Below the pieces are notes generated by a model. The model saw nothing but the letters and a program-made list of their open reading frames with translations. It was not told where the DNA came from and made no database searches. Shown piece by piece: positions 10,356 through 22,181 of a stretch of DNA of 64,000 bases. How positions within the stretch are numbered: position 1 is the first letter of the stretch; each line of letters opens with the position of its first letter. This stretch comes from Ulota crispa (Eukaryota; Streptophyta; Bryopsida; Orthotrichales; Orthotrichaceae). The position numbers and the translations under genes were made by a program. Location of the stretch: NCBI GenBank assembly GCA_963920765.1, contig OY987245.1:14772727-14836726 (forward strand), read 5' to 3'.

Positions 10356-10860
10356 TAATGTTGTAATGCCCAATGAAAATTGGACATGCCAATGTGAGCC
10401 ATGATTGTGCTCAAAGGCATAGTAAGGTGTAAGGAATTTATTTTTTCCCAAAATAAAAATTAAAACAATTAAAGAGACTCCTTGAAAGGGGTTCTTAAGG
10501 GCCTTGGGGAGGGCTCATATTTTTTCTAATGCACAAAATGTTGTAGATTAAGCTTGAAAACAACCATTTTTCAAAAAAAATTGACCTATAAATAGAGTTT
10601 GATGTCTTCCTATTGTTCTGAAATTTTGAGTTTCAAATTAGATTTCAAAATGTGGTTTCAAAAAGCTTGAAAATTGAATTTTGGAGGCATTTTTGAAGAG
10701 CACAGGTGGCCACTCACTTGATTGCATGGGATTGGTTAGCATGCCCATGCTTTTGGACTATGTGCAAGTGTTGCTAGCTCCCTTCCTCCTCCAACAAGAA
10801 GATCATTTTGGGACACTAAATAAAGGTCAATAGGAAGATCATTTTGGGACACGGGGAGTA

Positions 10861-11155
10861 ATATTTTCCCCCTTGCAAGCACCCTACGCAATATCTCCCA
10901 TTGCAAGTTAATTTCCAAGCAAGGGAAATAGTAATAATTTTGTCCCTCTATCTTTTTAATGTTCAATTATAATATTCCCCAAGGTCCATAGATTAAAGTA
11001 GGTCTCTAAATCCAAATCAAAATTCCCAAGTTCAATCTCTAGAGGGTAAAATTCTGAAATCTCAAGATTTTTGAAATGTGAGAAGGCAAAGCCTTTTTCC
11101 CCTAGACCCACATTGCAAAACAAAGTGCAAGGGGCATGCACGGGGAAAATATTGT
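10861..11155. mobile_element. Foldback/MITE related to 1172-1487
   Basis: AATATTTTCCCCCTTGC and GGGGAAAATATTG are imperfect inverted ends. The interior (CCAAATCAAAATTCCCAAG, TCTCTAGAGGGTAAAATTC) matches the inverse of the interior of 1172-1487. Confidence 0.5.
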
Positions 11156-11700
11156 TCACCCCTCTGTTCCAATGCTCAATCTACTACACAGGTTGGAAAA
11201 CTTGAGCAGAGTCACAATCCATCCCCTACTTTGGCGTTGTTTGGTTTACGGGTTTCAGAGTAAGAGCATCTGCTCCCTTGCATGCAACTTGAAGGTGTAA
11301 AAAGTAGGTGTCTACCTAGGCGCATCCCCTCTTGCAAATTTGCTCAAATCTCAAATGCTCCACTCTTGCCCCTCGAGAAGGAGCATAGAGCATATCGTAG
11401 AGAATAGGTGTTGAGTTTGAACTATAAGCCTTTGTTGTTGACCTACCAGCAAGTTTTGACCATCTTGGATTTGGGCGCACTAATTATTCACCACACCCTT
11501 ATGATGTTCATGTTTTCAAGCTACAATTGAATGAGTCTTGGCTCGCAAATGACATTTGCTTCTTTGATGAGAGCATCTCTACCAGTGCTCGTCATGCCTG
11601 GCTTGTTCAAAGATTTACATCTATTTTTAAAAGGGTCTTGGACTCCTTAATCTCCAAATTCTCCAACCATGCTCTTTAAAATTGTGACCCTTAAGGGTAA
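11156..11700. other. Intergenic, no gene seen
   Basis: No coding or RNA signal. GAGAGCATCT words at 11270 and 11570 resemble MITE ends but lie in the same orientation, so no element is called. Confidence 0.5.
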
Positions 11701-11702
11701 GA

Positions 11703-11822
11703 AAACTATGGTTGAATCTACAAAAAGTTGACAAAGATTGTGACCTAATCTATGGTATTCTGACATACTATAGATTAGGTCATAATCTTTGTCAACTTTT
11801 TGTAGATTCAATCATGGTTTCC
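11703..11822. repeat. 120-bp inverted repeat (hairpin)
   Basis: Arms of about 54 bp (AAACTATGGTTGAATCTAC ... and its inverse GTAGATTCAATCATGGTTT) flank a loop of about 9 bases, with only a few mismatches. No transposon family match is seen. A small-RNA precursor is possible but not shown. Confidence 0.85.
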
Positions 11823-13070
11823 TTGTAGTGCTTGTATTCCTGATAAATAACCAAAATTCTACAAGTTTGCTATGATATTGATGAAAACTACAATCAATGA
11901 TGTAGTTGGATATCATTAGTTGAGAAAATGATGTTTAGAAACTATAATTATGCAAGCCTATAACGGCACTTACAATGCATTGACTAATGTATTTATTTTC
12001 AATGACATGTAATCTTGAATACAATATCATATAAATGATAGGCAACGTGCTCCAGTTTTTTCCTTATACCCTTTTTTTCCCTTTTATCTCATTTTTTCCT
12101 TGTAACCCATTCTCTTTGTTATCTCCAATCTTTTTCCTAAGTTTCCCATTGTCTTGAAAGTGTATATTACTAGGAGCCATGCTGCAATGATGTGTACACA
12201 ATTTCATCATAAGAAACCAAAGGCAAAGAAAAGCCAAAAGAAGCATCAATAATACATACAAAAACAAAAACAAACACCAAAAAAATATAGTTTGTGTTGA
12301 AGAACACAGTCAAGGATGGAAACATGTGTCCTAGCAACCACCCATCTTCAAATTTTAAACACTAGTTAAAATGTACTTTCTATTTGTGTTGGATGAACCA
12401 TGAAACCCAAACTCTATACCCTATAGCCTAGACCCTAAATACTCACTACTAACCTTTTTTTGCCGTGCTATTTTACATACATGGCTTACATAATTCTATC
12501 ATTTTTGGTCTACCTTGTATCATTTATAATCATATTTTCCACTATTAGAATACCCTATATTATATGCAATATTTTTACAAATTTTACTCAAAATTAATAT
12601 ACAAGACCCTATTTTTTATTGCACGTAGTTCTTACGTTTTTTACTAGTGTTCCCCACTGAGATTCTTGAACATTTTCATCAACAACAACAAGATCCTTTT
12701 CATTTTCTTCTAAACATTTTCTTATCTTTGAAAAAGAAATGCATGGAATTGTAGAAATTATGTTTTATTTATTTTTGACATTTATGTCATCTTTTAAGGA
12801 ACCATGTTGTTCTTATAAAAATAACAATAAACTAGTAGTAAGTGATTTTACTTGCTACAAATCAAACCAAAATAAGACCCTTATTGCTAAAAAGAAAAGA
12901 TTGCAAAGCTTTTTTTCAACATGTAGAAGATTTTGCATTATCATCTCAAAGAGATCACGTAGTGTATATATAGTATACCACATGCGGCCAAGTGATCTTT
13001 TCATGCCAAATTTACTTTTTAATATTCTATAATTTTAGCCTACAATTTTGGACATTGTTTAATCAAGAGT
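11823..13070. other. Intergenic, no gene seen
   Basis: AT-rich; open frames at 12064-12273 (minus) and 12739-13032 (plus) are low-complexity and unrecognised. Confidence 0.5.
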
Positions 13071-13073
13071 CAT

Positions 13074-13434
13074 GGTTGTTACATTGGGCTGCCCGTCCGC
13101 TTGCCCGCTCGTACACCCGAAGTGTCTGATTGAGGTTATGGTTCATCCGGTGAAGTCAACTCATAGTTGATTTTAAAAATGGTCCAAAATGATTAAAAAA
13201 CTTACTTTGTACATGCTAGTGACACTCATTGTTGCCAAAATGAAGTCAAAGCGTCCATCAAAGCCTTATCATGTAATAAAAATGAAAATTTATAATTTGA
13301 TTCTTCCATTTTTAGGTCAAAAACCCTGAAAATGCCCTAATTTGCCCATTTGCTCTGATTTGTCCGCCTATCCTATTTGATTCGTCCGCCCATCCGTGTT
13401 GTCCGACAGCCTTAACTCGCCCAAAGTAACAACC
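13074..13434. mobile_element. MITE with GGTTGTTAC ends
   Basis: GGTTGTTACATTGGGC on the left and GCCCAAAGTAACAACC on the right form inverted ends. The interior matches 21574-22218 (AAGTGTCTGATTGA, GTACATGNTNGTGACACTCA). Non-coding, about 360 bp. Confidence 0.75.
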
Positions 13435-14240
13435 TCAAGATTATAGGATTCTATTGCCAAAATCTTCAATCCAAATAACATATTAAATGATTTCTAGAGA
13501 AGGTTGAAAAATGAACTAAAATGGCATGTTCTTCAACTCAAATATTTAAAGAGAACACATTTAGATGATTGTTGCATCAATATTCAAGAACAGTAAACTA
13601 GAGCCTCATTTCTGAGAAATTTTTATGTAATTAAAAAAATAATTATATAAAATAGGAGTGTGAAAGTTATTTTTAGCTTTATAATGTATCCTTTTGTTCC
13701 AAAAATTTGTAACTAATTATGATTAACAAGCAAAAATATCAATAATTCAAAACATAAACTTTCAAAGTAGGAAAATTGATTCATATTGTTTTCTTTTTCT
13801 TTTATTTAAATTTTTAGAACATAATACCCTAAACCCTAAACCCAATAAAAATGGAGTTGTATAAGATTTTATGCAAATATCTTTTATTCACTCGATATAC
13901 ACCACCTTTACAAATAAAGTAGATGTGACAAACAAATTGCATGCTTCACGTTCTTTGCAATACTTAATATTACAAAATATTAAATTGTTTTTTATTTTCA
14001 ATTTGACACTACTATAATGAAAATAAACACTGTATACTAAACACATGGCGAGAGGAAAATTTAAAAATGATCCAAGATCCAACTATAATTCAAAATACAT
14101 CTCTATGTAGATTAATTCAAAATTATCGTAGTTAAAAGAAAAAATCTAATGAGGACACTTGTGGTAACACCTAACTGCAATAAAAAAATTCCTTAAGAAT
14201 TATATTGAGTTGAATACTTATTCAAATTTTTGAACATTTT
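13435..14240. other. Intergenic with a short telomere-like run
   Basis: No gene is seen. ACCCTAAACCCTAAACCC at 13826-13843 is two and a half plant telomere units, a common interstitial motif with no assigned role here. Confidence 0.6.
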
Positions 14241-14246
14241 GCTTTA

Positions 14247-15084
14247 AAGTGTTTGCAAGAAACATTTCACAATTTTGTCTCAAAATGCCTCTTTTTGGGT
14301 GTAATACTGGCAGTACTACCAATACTGCAAGTACTACACAACATCCTTCTAGTGGAAATTTGAATTGTCCCTCCCATCCCAAATCTATTGGGAACAAGGC
14401 ACGTGGCATGTCCTTTAGGAAGGCCAATTATCAATAATGGCAATTCAATGAATGGATGAAAAAATATATATATTCTAAAATGATGTCAATGGTCAGTGGT
14501 ACTACGTAGTGCCAATTAATGGAGGGGAGTACTACACAGGCATGTGGAGCAGAAATTACTTGAATTTCTAAGCTACCATGTTTTTATTTATGGTAATTAC
14601 AAAAAAACCAAAAAAATAAAACAAAAATTGGCCATTTGTGGCCTCCTTGATTGGCTTGAAATGATGAAAGTACTTTTTCTAGGAAGGTTTCTATCTATCA
14701 CTTAGGCAAGGAGATAGGATGCCCATTTTGAGAAAACGTGCAAGGCATAGAATTTTGAGATTTGCAAAATTGGTCAACATATTTGTGTAATAATCCTTCT
14801 TGAATCACTACCTTGATTTGTGGCCAAAAATTCGCATTTTTTCACCCAATGCAGTATTGAAAACCCCCAAAACCATTTAGATAGACATGCAATAATTATT
14901 CAATTATAAATAGTAAATATATTTTTTAAATACCAAAAAATTATTGAACGTCAATAACTTTGATATTTTCCTTACCTTGAAATTTCAGGTTAGAAGGACT
15001 TGTTAAGCAAAAGATACGATCCTAATACCACCTAACCGAGGGGAAGAGGACACAATGTAGTACTAGTGTTTCTTGCAATCACCT
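14247..15084. mobile_element. 838-bp non-autonomous derivative of the large 39.6-54.6 kb transposon
   Basis: The left end (GTGTTTGCAAGAAACA, then TTTTGTCTC and a run of GTACTAC-type words) matches 39614-39740. The right 580 bp matches 53990-54586 in the same orientation, including GGGGAAGAGGACACAATG near the end. Left and right ends are inverted repeats of each other (TTGCAAGAAAC / GTTTCTTGCAA). TTTA flanks both sides (14243-14246, 15085-15088), a possible 4-bp duplication. There is no coding capacity; it looks like an internal-deletion copy. Confidence 0.8.
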
Positions 15085-15199
15085 TTTATATATATTTTTC
15101 TTCCTTGAACCATGACTTTCCATTACTTAGGCTTTTTTATTCCACACATTGGTTGTAGTAAGAATTACAATGTTTTATTATGGAGTATGTGAAATATGA

Positions 15200-16050
15200 T
15201 GTATGGGGTATCTTCTTCTTCTTATATCCACATTCTAATTGGTTGAGAGAGTGTTGTGGTGCAACTATCAGTGACCAATTGTTAACGTCTAGTGAAGCGA
15301 CTCAATCTAATTGGTTAATAGAGAGCGTTGTGGTGTAACTTCCAGTGATCCGTCACATTTTATTGTTAACCACCACATGAGAGAGGGATACATGCATAAA
15401 ATTATTTACATTAACGCTTAAACAACCGAGGAGCCCTTTGCGGCCAATACAGTATTTCATATTTTCTTGTATTTGGAATGCATTCACAACTTTACTACAT
15501 TTGAGATCAACAAAGAAGTTAGAATATAGATCAATGCGGTTCTAGTGAGCTAGTCAAGATCTCAAATCAAAGCTTTTTATTGGTAGCAAATGCCAGTTAT
15601 ACGGCAGCGTATTTACTATGCAATATGTAGAGCGGTCCTTTAAGGGTTAAGTCTTTTTAGCAAAAGATCAACAAAGGAGAGGGATAAATACGTAAAGTGG
15701 TTTACATTGAGTCCTTTTAGCAAAGGACCAATAAGGGAGAGAAGCGTACATGCATAAAGTGATTTACATTCACCCCTGAACAGCCTGAAAGCCCTTTGCG
15801 GCCGTATGTACAGAAGTATTTGAGTTGCTATGAGGGCTTTTCAAAAAAAATTATGCACCCACCATCATACAACCCTTCAGTATTTATGGTTATAACACTT
15901 AATTTCAAGCTGATTCAAACTTCTAAATATCAGTTGCAACCGTATTTGATACCGTATCTCCAAAGCCCAAGGGCCCTTCAAGGGTTAAGTCCTTATAGCG
16001 TAAAACCAACAAGGGGTAGAGGAATACATGCATAAAATAGTTTACACCAA
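15200..16050. repeat. Array of diverged direct repeats
   Basis: The phrase GAGAGGNATACATGCATAAA with TTTACATT recurs near 15375, 15675, 15735 and 16013. AGCCCTTTGCGGCC recurs at 15428 and 15788, and TTGTGGTGNAACT at 15250 and 15330. Copies are irregularly spaced and diverged. No gene is seen. Confidence 0.6.
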
Positions 16051-16087
16051 GATTTTACTTTGAATCAAGTTGTTGCCTCCATTGGTA

Positions 16088-16484
16088 AGGTAGGCGCACC
16101 CATCCCCGTCATGTCCCCATGGGCGTTACGTGACATTGCCAGGAACTAACAAATATAAATCAAATGGTTATGGGTAATTAAGTGATAGTTACTGGATGAC
16201 AAAGTGATGATTGTGAGTGACTTGCATGACGGTTTTGAGTACCCATCTCACTATTTAAGGACCAACAAGCCTTGTTTTTAACATCTCTTACACATGGTTC
16301 CTACAATTTCAATGATTTTGGACTTTGAAAAATCTTTGTGAACAAATGTTTGCAATTGAAACCTTGAAATTGATGCCAATATTTTTGGTTTCCACTTCCT
16401 AACTTACAGTATTTTTTTCAAAGTTAGTCAATTGTTTTACCTACTCCAAAACCCTTATTTCCACGCTTATGGGTGCGCCTACCT
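16088..16484. mobile_element. TA-inserting MITE, AGGTAG family, upstream of RPL18A
   Basis: AGGTAGGCGCACCCATC and its inverse GGGTGCGCCTACCT are flanked by TA. The interior phrase GGACTTTGAAAAATCTTTGT is shared with 19821-20268 and 20351-20852. It ends about 210 bp before the RPL18A start codon and so probably lies in or next to the promoter. Confidence 0.8.
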
Positions 16485-16697
16485 TACAACTGTTACCAAA
16501 ACTCGCAATACTATAGCATTGTCGTTCTAGGAACACTAGCTAGTGTGAACGGAGCAACTACTCGTAACCCTAATTCCTCAAGCGGCTGATTGAAAGTCCC
16601 CTTCGTTTCACTCTCGCACTCTTTTTCAAGCGTGCCAGGTAGGGAGACAGGCGCTCTCGTTGCACAGCTTTTCGGAGAAATTTTCCTGCACGCAGCC

Positions 16698-18431
16698 ATG
16701 GTCTTCCGGGTTTGTACTCCTTTTCTACCAACTTGTTTCTAGATGAAATCTCTGTGAATGCCAGCTTATTCATTTTAGGGTTTCGGTTCCATGCTTTCAG
16801 AATAAGAATCGCTCGTGTCCATTTTCGATGTGAATGGTGTGCGATTCCCTGTGAAAATGAACGCTGTGGTACCAGTCTCTTTGCAGAAGATTTTCAGAAA
16901 ACCTATGTTCCGTCAACACCATTTTTTCTCTGCATTTGAGTGGTCTGATCGTGCCATTGTTCTGCTGTTATAGTTTCACCAGTACCAGGTGGTGGGGCGA
17001 GCCCTTCCAACTCCCGCCAAAGATGCTCCTAAGGCTTACCGCATGAAGTTATGGGCCACCGACGAAGTGCGCGCTAAGTCGAAGTTTTGGTATGTGGCGA
17101 TTTTATAAATGTAACTGTTTTGGTGATCTCGGCTTAGATACGTTGATTGTACTCGAGATGTCCCGATTTTCGAATCGATGAGTAGTCTTGCAATGCCGTT
17201 GTCTTGGTTTGCGCTTCATTTGATTCTCGTTTTAGCACTTCGAGGGTGTTTTTTACATGATTTTCTTTTGCAGGTACTTCCTGAGAAAGTTGCAGAAGGT
17301 CAAGAAGTCCCATGGTCAGCTCCTGGCTATCAATGAGGTACTAGAATTTCCGTGCTCAGATTATTCTCTTTTCATGTCAAATGTTGGAGATTTAGCGCTA
17401 GCAGTGTAGCATTATTCTACGCAGCGAGATAGTGTTTCAGAGTTCTGTGTAGGTCAATTTATATTGTGAGTCACTTGATTAAGTAGACAAAAAAACTACT
17501 TTGAAACACCAGGGTTTAGAAAATTACGATTATGATTATCTTTTCAGAATGGATGCATTGTTGCGAAGAGTTCAGTGTGCAGCATCCCCCCGTCTGCATG
17601 CGAGTAGTATCAAGTTTTTCGAGTGTTACTTTACATTCTGATTCCTAATGTTCATTTTAAATAAGTTTCTATGCTACAGTAATATATAAAAGGGAAAGTT
17701 TCACAGATACCCCTGAAACTTGCCATATTTACATAGATACCCTTTGGTTTTTTAGAAATTACACAAATACCCTTGTTCATAATTGTCATGCTATAGTTTT
17801 GTTATGCACGCTACTTCTTTCACGGCCAATGTTAAAACAAGGAGTGCAATAGAAGCAGCGTGCACACAAAGGAGAAAGAAGTGGCATGCATGATATAACA
17901 GACGCCTGAAACTTATGGACCAAGGGTATTTGTGTAATTTCTGAAAAACCAGGGGTATCTATGTAAATGTGGCAAACTTTACGGGTATCTGTGAAATTTT
18001 CTCTATATAAAATACATTATGTGTCTAAGGTTAGATTTACTGCAGAAAGGAAAGGAAGTCATGCTAAACGAGCTTATTATTATCTCCAGATTTTTGAGAG
18101 GTTCCCCACCACCATCAAGAATTATGGTATCTGGGTGCGCTATCAGAGCCGGACTGGGTACCATAACATGTACAAGGAGTACCGAGACCTGACTCTTAAC
18201 GGAGCAGTGGAGCAGATGTACGATGAGATGGCTTCTCGTCACCGGGTGCGCTCTCCTTGCATCCAGATCATCAAGACTGCCACTATTCCGGTATCTCTCT
18301 GCAAGCGTATGCATACGAAGCAGTTCCATGACTCCAAAATTAAGTTCCCATTGACTTATCGCAAGATCCGCCCTCCAACTAGGAGCCTGAAGACTACATT
18401 TAAGGCATCCAGGCCGAATACCTTCGTGTAG
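16698..18431 (+). CDS. RPL18A: Ribosomal protein L18a (eL20), cytosolic 60S subunit
   Basis: A structural protein of the cytosolic large ribosomal subunit. By eye the exons are 16698-16709, 16974-17089, 17274-17337 and 18090-18431, with GT-AG introns and matching phases. They give 177 residues, against about 178 in plant L18a. The start GCAGCCATGG is a good plant context. The product begins MVFR then [12 protein letters not shown], and carries [53 protein letters not shown] and [10 protein letters not shown], all hallmarks of the family. Some positions ([24 protein letters not shown]-terminal NTFV) differ from common land-plant forms. Intron 1 has a telobox-like TTAGGGTTTCGG, common near plant ribosomal protein genes. 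Intron 3 holds a Mutator-type MITE. The gene appears intact and functional. Confidence 0.96.
17692..18003. mobile_element. Mutator-type MITE in RPL18A intron 3, perfect 9-bp duplication
   Basis: GGGAAAGTTTCACAGATACC and the inverse ending GAAATTTTCTC bound a 312-bp element. TATATAAAA flanks it on both sides (17683-17691 and 18004-18012), a perfect 9-bp duplication. Its right edge is 86 bases before exon 4, so splicing evidently tolerates it. Confidence 0.92.
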
Positions 18432-19815
18432 ACATGCTCTCGAGGTAGGTCTTTGCTGCAGGTGTTCATTTTGTGTGGTTCATACCGGGATCAGTAAAAG
18501 CTTTGGAGCCACGTTACATTCGAAGGACAGAAATTGTGCATTTATCCCTTTATGCAATGTACCTTGAGATATTCTTGTGATTGGTGTTTCTGTTCAATGT
18601 AGGGTGCATTGATATTGTATCGTTGCAGGTGTCGCTAGCTTGGTCGTTATGCAATTGATTTAAGTTGCAAAATTCTAATTAGCAAAACAGCAACTCCAGT
18701 CTCCTTCCAGAGACTTATACTTCTGTTTTTTAAGGTTTTGTAAATTGTGATCTTCAGTGGGAGTGATGAAGGTGTTTATATCCATGGATTGGATTATTTC
18801 TATAGAATATGGATGAAATATCATTTATTCCTCCAGGAGCATGTTGAACTGTTCATAAGGTAGTATAACTATCTCAAGGTTAAGGAGCATTTTGTTAATT
18901 TTATACTGTAAACGGGGAATTTTTTGTCAAAGATTCCTTTAACAAGTTCTATTGCGTTCAAGTTAAACTTCTCAAGAAATGGTTGTTCCCTCTTACGTCA
19001 GCTTGTGATTGTGCACCTTTACTTTGGGTTTAGACTCTGCAGCTTGAACAATGCCACAGTAGTGGCATATTGCTCAGATTAACAAAATTAAAGTTTGATG
19101 TTTTTGTTGAGCAAGAATTTCGGTGCCTGCATTTATTCCTCTCTATGATAAGAGGAGGATTTCAAAAACAACGAAGGAGAAATGGAGTCATGCATAGTAG
19201 CGTGTAGATACCTTATGTGTCAAGACATGAGCATGTATATATACAAACTCGAAAACTAGAAATTGTGTTTTAGCAAGTTTCTTGAAGTAAAGAAATTTTA
19301 AGTAATCAGGTTCCCAAAATCAAAAAACGCCATCATTATGACCAATTTAGATGGAGCATGAACATTTGCCTTAACTAGATACCAGGGTAAGGTAGTATGC
19401 TCTAAATGCAACCCTTTCATACAAAGCGTGTCAGAGGTAGCTCAAGAATGGATATGAAGCGGTCCTTGAATGGACCTCTTCAAGCCTTAGAAAAAAGTTG
19501 TATTTTATTACAAGAGTCAATCACACTCAATTTCTCTTCAATTCTTTACAAGTTGCAAAGGAATAGTTTATGAAAGGTCTAGAGTCATAAATAGGTATTT
19601 ACTAATGAAAACTTTGAAAAAACATCAATAATTCAATAATGCTTCAAAAAATATGAGAAAAATTGTGTTACATTTAGCATCCATTTCTCTTTGTCTAAAA
19701 ATTAGACCAAAAACCTTCATATTTTGGAAGCCCATGAAAATGCAGATGAGCCCTTACAATGACAATTTTTGAGCTTACTCTAAAAAATCCTTTCTCTTAC
19801 TCATTGAGTTGATAG
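18432..19815. other. RPL18A 3' region and intergenic DNA
   Basis: The first few hundred bases should contain the RPL18A 3' untranslated region; no clear poly(A) signal could be fixed. Beyond it nothing coding is seen. Confidence 0.5.
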
Positions 19816-19820
19816 TATTA

Positions 19821-20268
19821 AGGTTGGAACATCCCTCTCCATGAGTCTCTATCCCTAGTACCTACTTGTATCAATGATGTTAGTGACTAACAATATAAAA
19901 AAATTTGGTTATGGGTGACAAAGTGATGGTTGTGGGTGACAAAGTGACAATTTTGGGTGATAAAGTGATGTTTTTTGAGTGATTGACATGATAGTTTTGA
20001 GTAGCCATCTCACGATTTAAGAACTCATCAAGTTAGTGTTATGAGCAAATGAGCACACTAAAGACTTCACTAAGCTTCTTCTTTAGCATCCCCTACACAC
20101 AACTATACATTTTCAGTGATTTTGGACTTTGAAAAATCTTTGTGAACAAATGCTTGCAATTGGACCTTTTGATGCCAATATTTTTGGTTTCCTCTTCCTT
20201 ACTTAACACTATTTTTAAAAAAGTGCACTCCAAAATCCTTAGTTTCATGCTTATGGGTGTTCCTACCT
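19821..20268. mobile_element. TA-inserting MITE, AGGTAG family
   Basis: Left AGGTTGGAACATCCCTC and right ATGGGTGTTCCTACCT are inverted ends next to TA. The interior matches 16088-16484. Non-coding. Confidence 0.7.
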
Positions 20269-20350
20269 TACCGGAGGTTGTGTAAGAGCAAGGTGGTCAA
20301 TGAGGCTTTTTATCAGTTGATTATGGGGAGTTGGAATACTGTTGTTATTA

Positions 20351-20852
20351 AAGTAGCAACACCCATCTCCTTCATGTCCCCATGGGGGTCACTTGACATT
20401 GTGAGGGAGGGACAAATATAAAATCAAATGATTATGGGTGACAAAGTAATGGTTGTAGGTGATGAAGTGATGGTTGTGGGTGAGGAAGTGATGGTTGTGG
20501 GTGAGGAAGTGATGGTTGTGGGTGAGGAAGTGATGGTTATGGGTGATGAAGTGATGGTTATGAGTAACAAAGTGGTGCTTTTGGGTGACTAAATTGATAA
20601 TTTTGAGTGCCCCATCTCACTATTTAAGAACCATCAAGCATTATATTTAGCATCTCTACCACACAACTATACAATTTTAATGATTTTGGACTTTGAAAAA
20701 TCTTTGTGAACAAATGTTTACAATTAGAACTTTGAAATTGATGCCAATATTTTTGGTTTCCTCTTCCTAACTTCACAATATTATTTTCAAAGTTCATCAA
20801 TTGATTTCCTACTCCCAAATCCTTAGTTTGACACTTATGGGTGCTACTACCT
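20351..20852. mobile_element. TA-inserting MITE, AGGTAG family, with internal minisatellite
   Basis: AAGTAGCAACACCCATC and GGGTGCTACTACCT are inverted ends flanked by TA. It is longer than its sisters because the 21-bp unit at 20430-20590 has expanded. Confidence 0.75.
20430..20590. repeat. 21-bp tandem repeat, about seven copies
   Basis: The unit GTGATGGTTGTGGGTGAGGAA is repeated head to tail, perfect in the centre and diverged at the edges. The sister MITE at 19821 has only two or three units. Confidence 0.9.
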
Positions 20853-20855
20853 TAC

Positions 20856-21570
20856 CCCAGGCTAGCCATCCTCTCTCGTACTTGTGGAGGCATGATGGGG
20901 AGTTTAGCAGAACTCTACGACAGCGTCGTTATTCCTAAGGTTCTTCATGTTTGGTTCAAGTAACCGCCAGAGGCAAAGCAGGTAACCAGAAGGCTTTTAA
21001 TCTTGAATGAGTATTGTGGACAAATAAATGGATAGAAAGACCATAAACTTATAGAATGTCCCTTTCTAAGGAGGAGAATTAAAGGAATATATATTAAATT
21101 CTGTAGAAAATTTTCTAATATAAAAAAAGTATTGCATTACATGCTTTTATTCAAATTATACAAAAAAAAAAGTGTTAGTGGACAGAAACACATTTGTACT
21201 GAATTCCAAAAAAAATTGCTCTAATTTTTTTTGAGAACCACCTAAAATTCAGCCCAAATCAAAAACTTCAAACATATTCTTTATTCTATTTGCCCTCATA
21301 GGGTTGTAGCCCTTTGTCTGGACCATTGTAGCACATATGTTGCTCATGGCATGAAACTTTCTTAACCTCACTATATACTTTATTTTTACAAGAATTATCT
21401 AAATTGCGCATGGGCCCATTTAGGATATGGATTCAAGCCTTCCAACCCTTGCTAAACCTAAAAACAAGGGTTGAAGGTTATAAGTTGCATTAGATAAAAG
21501 CTTGTACCCAATCAACCATGGAAATAATAGGACTCTATCTCCAATTCTACCCATGAAAACGTGTTCTTTG
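20856..21570. other. Intergenic, no gene seen
   Basis: No coding, RNA or defined repeat signal was found. Confidence 0.5.
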
Positions 21571-21732
21571 CATGGTTGTCACATTGGACCTCCCTTTGGT
21601 CCGCTTGCCTATATGCCCAAAGTGTCTGATTGACCTCATGGTCGTTCAATGTAGTCAATTCATAATTGACTTTAAAAAATGATACAAAATGTTAAAAAAA
21701 ACTTACTTTGTACATGTTGGTGACACTCACTA

Positions 21733-21968
21733 CAGTAGAACTCCTCTAAACCAATATTCTCTAAACTGATATCCTCTATAATCTAATATACAACACAAAT
21801 CTCAATGTCAAATCATACATTAGTCATAAACCAAAGCAATTAATTCAATAATAGTAATACTCCTTGGTGCTGTCCCAACACTAACCTCAAGGTACCTAAC
21901 TAATAACTTACTTAAACTACTATAGTTCTTGGGGTCCCCAACCATATCAATTTAGAGGAGTTCTAGTG
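21733..21968. mobile_element. Emigrant/pogo-like MITE
   Basis: CAGTAGAACTCCTCTAAACC at the left and its inverse TTTAGAGGAGTTCTAGTG at the right, with TA on both sides, closely resemble the ends of plant Emigrant (pogo-related) MITEs. The sister repeat at 13220-13245 lacks it. Confidence 0.8.
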
Positions 21969-22099
21969 TATTGTCAACATGAAGTCAAAATGTGAATTTA
22001 AAGCCATATCAAATATTGAAAATGAAATATAATGATTTGATTCTTCTAATTTATGTCAAAAATCCTAAAAATGACCTAAAATAATACAAGGGACGGACA

Positions 22100-22181
22100 C
22101 ATCTGTCTGTATGTGCTATCATGCATCTGTCCGTATGTGCTATCATGCATCTGTCTGTATGTGCTATCATGCATCTGTCTA
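22100..22181. repeat. 24-bp tandem repeat, three and a half copies
   Basis: The unit CATCTGTCTGTATGTGCTAT CATG is repeated with one or two changes. It is not found in the sister MITE at 13074-13434. Confidence 0.9.

Larger units (their letters stand above)
9322..10525. mobile_element. Element with GAGCCCTCC ends, nested in the Stowaway-like element
   Basis: Ends GAAAAATATGAGCCCTCC and GGAGGGCTCATATTTTT are inverted; CTAA flanks both sides (9318-9321 and 10526-10529). The sister host at 8311-8668 lacks this block, so it is an insertion. It contains a CACCATATT-family MITE (9601-9859) and a smaller relative of itself (10125-10355). No coding region. Confidence 0.7.
9287..10858. mobile_element. 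Stowaway-like element enlarged by nested insertions
   Basis: Left end CTCCCTCCAACCCAAAATG and right end CATTTTGGGACACGGGGAG are inverted and flanked by TA. Its outer 35 bp and last 330 bp match the compact copy at 8311-8668. The extra DNA is a nested element at 9322-10525 that itself holds two more. Confidence 0.75.

Noticed and set aside
13826-13843. Telomere end
   Set aside because: Only two and a half CCCTAAA units within ordinary sequence; an interstitial motif.
18003-18329. 108-codon minus frame
   Set aside because: Antisense shadow of RPL18A exon 4.
20430-20590. CRISPR-like array
   Set aside because: Contiguous 21-bp tandem units without spacers, in a eukaryotic window.
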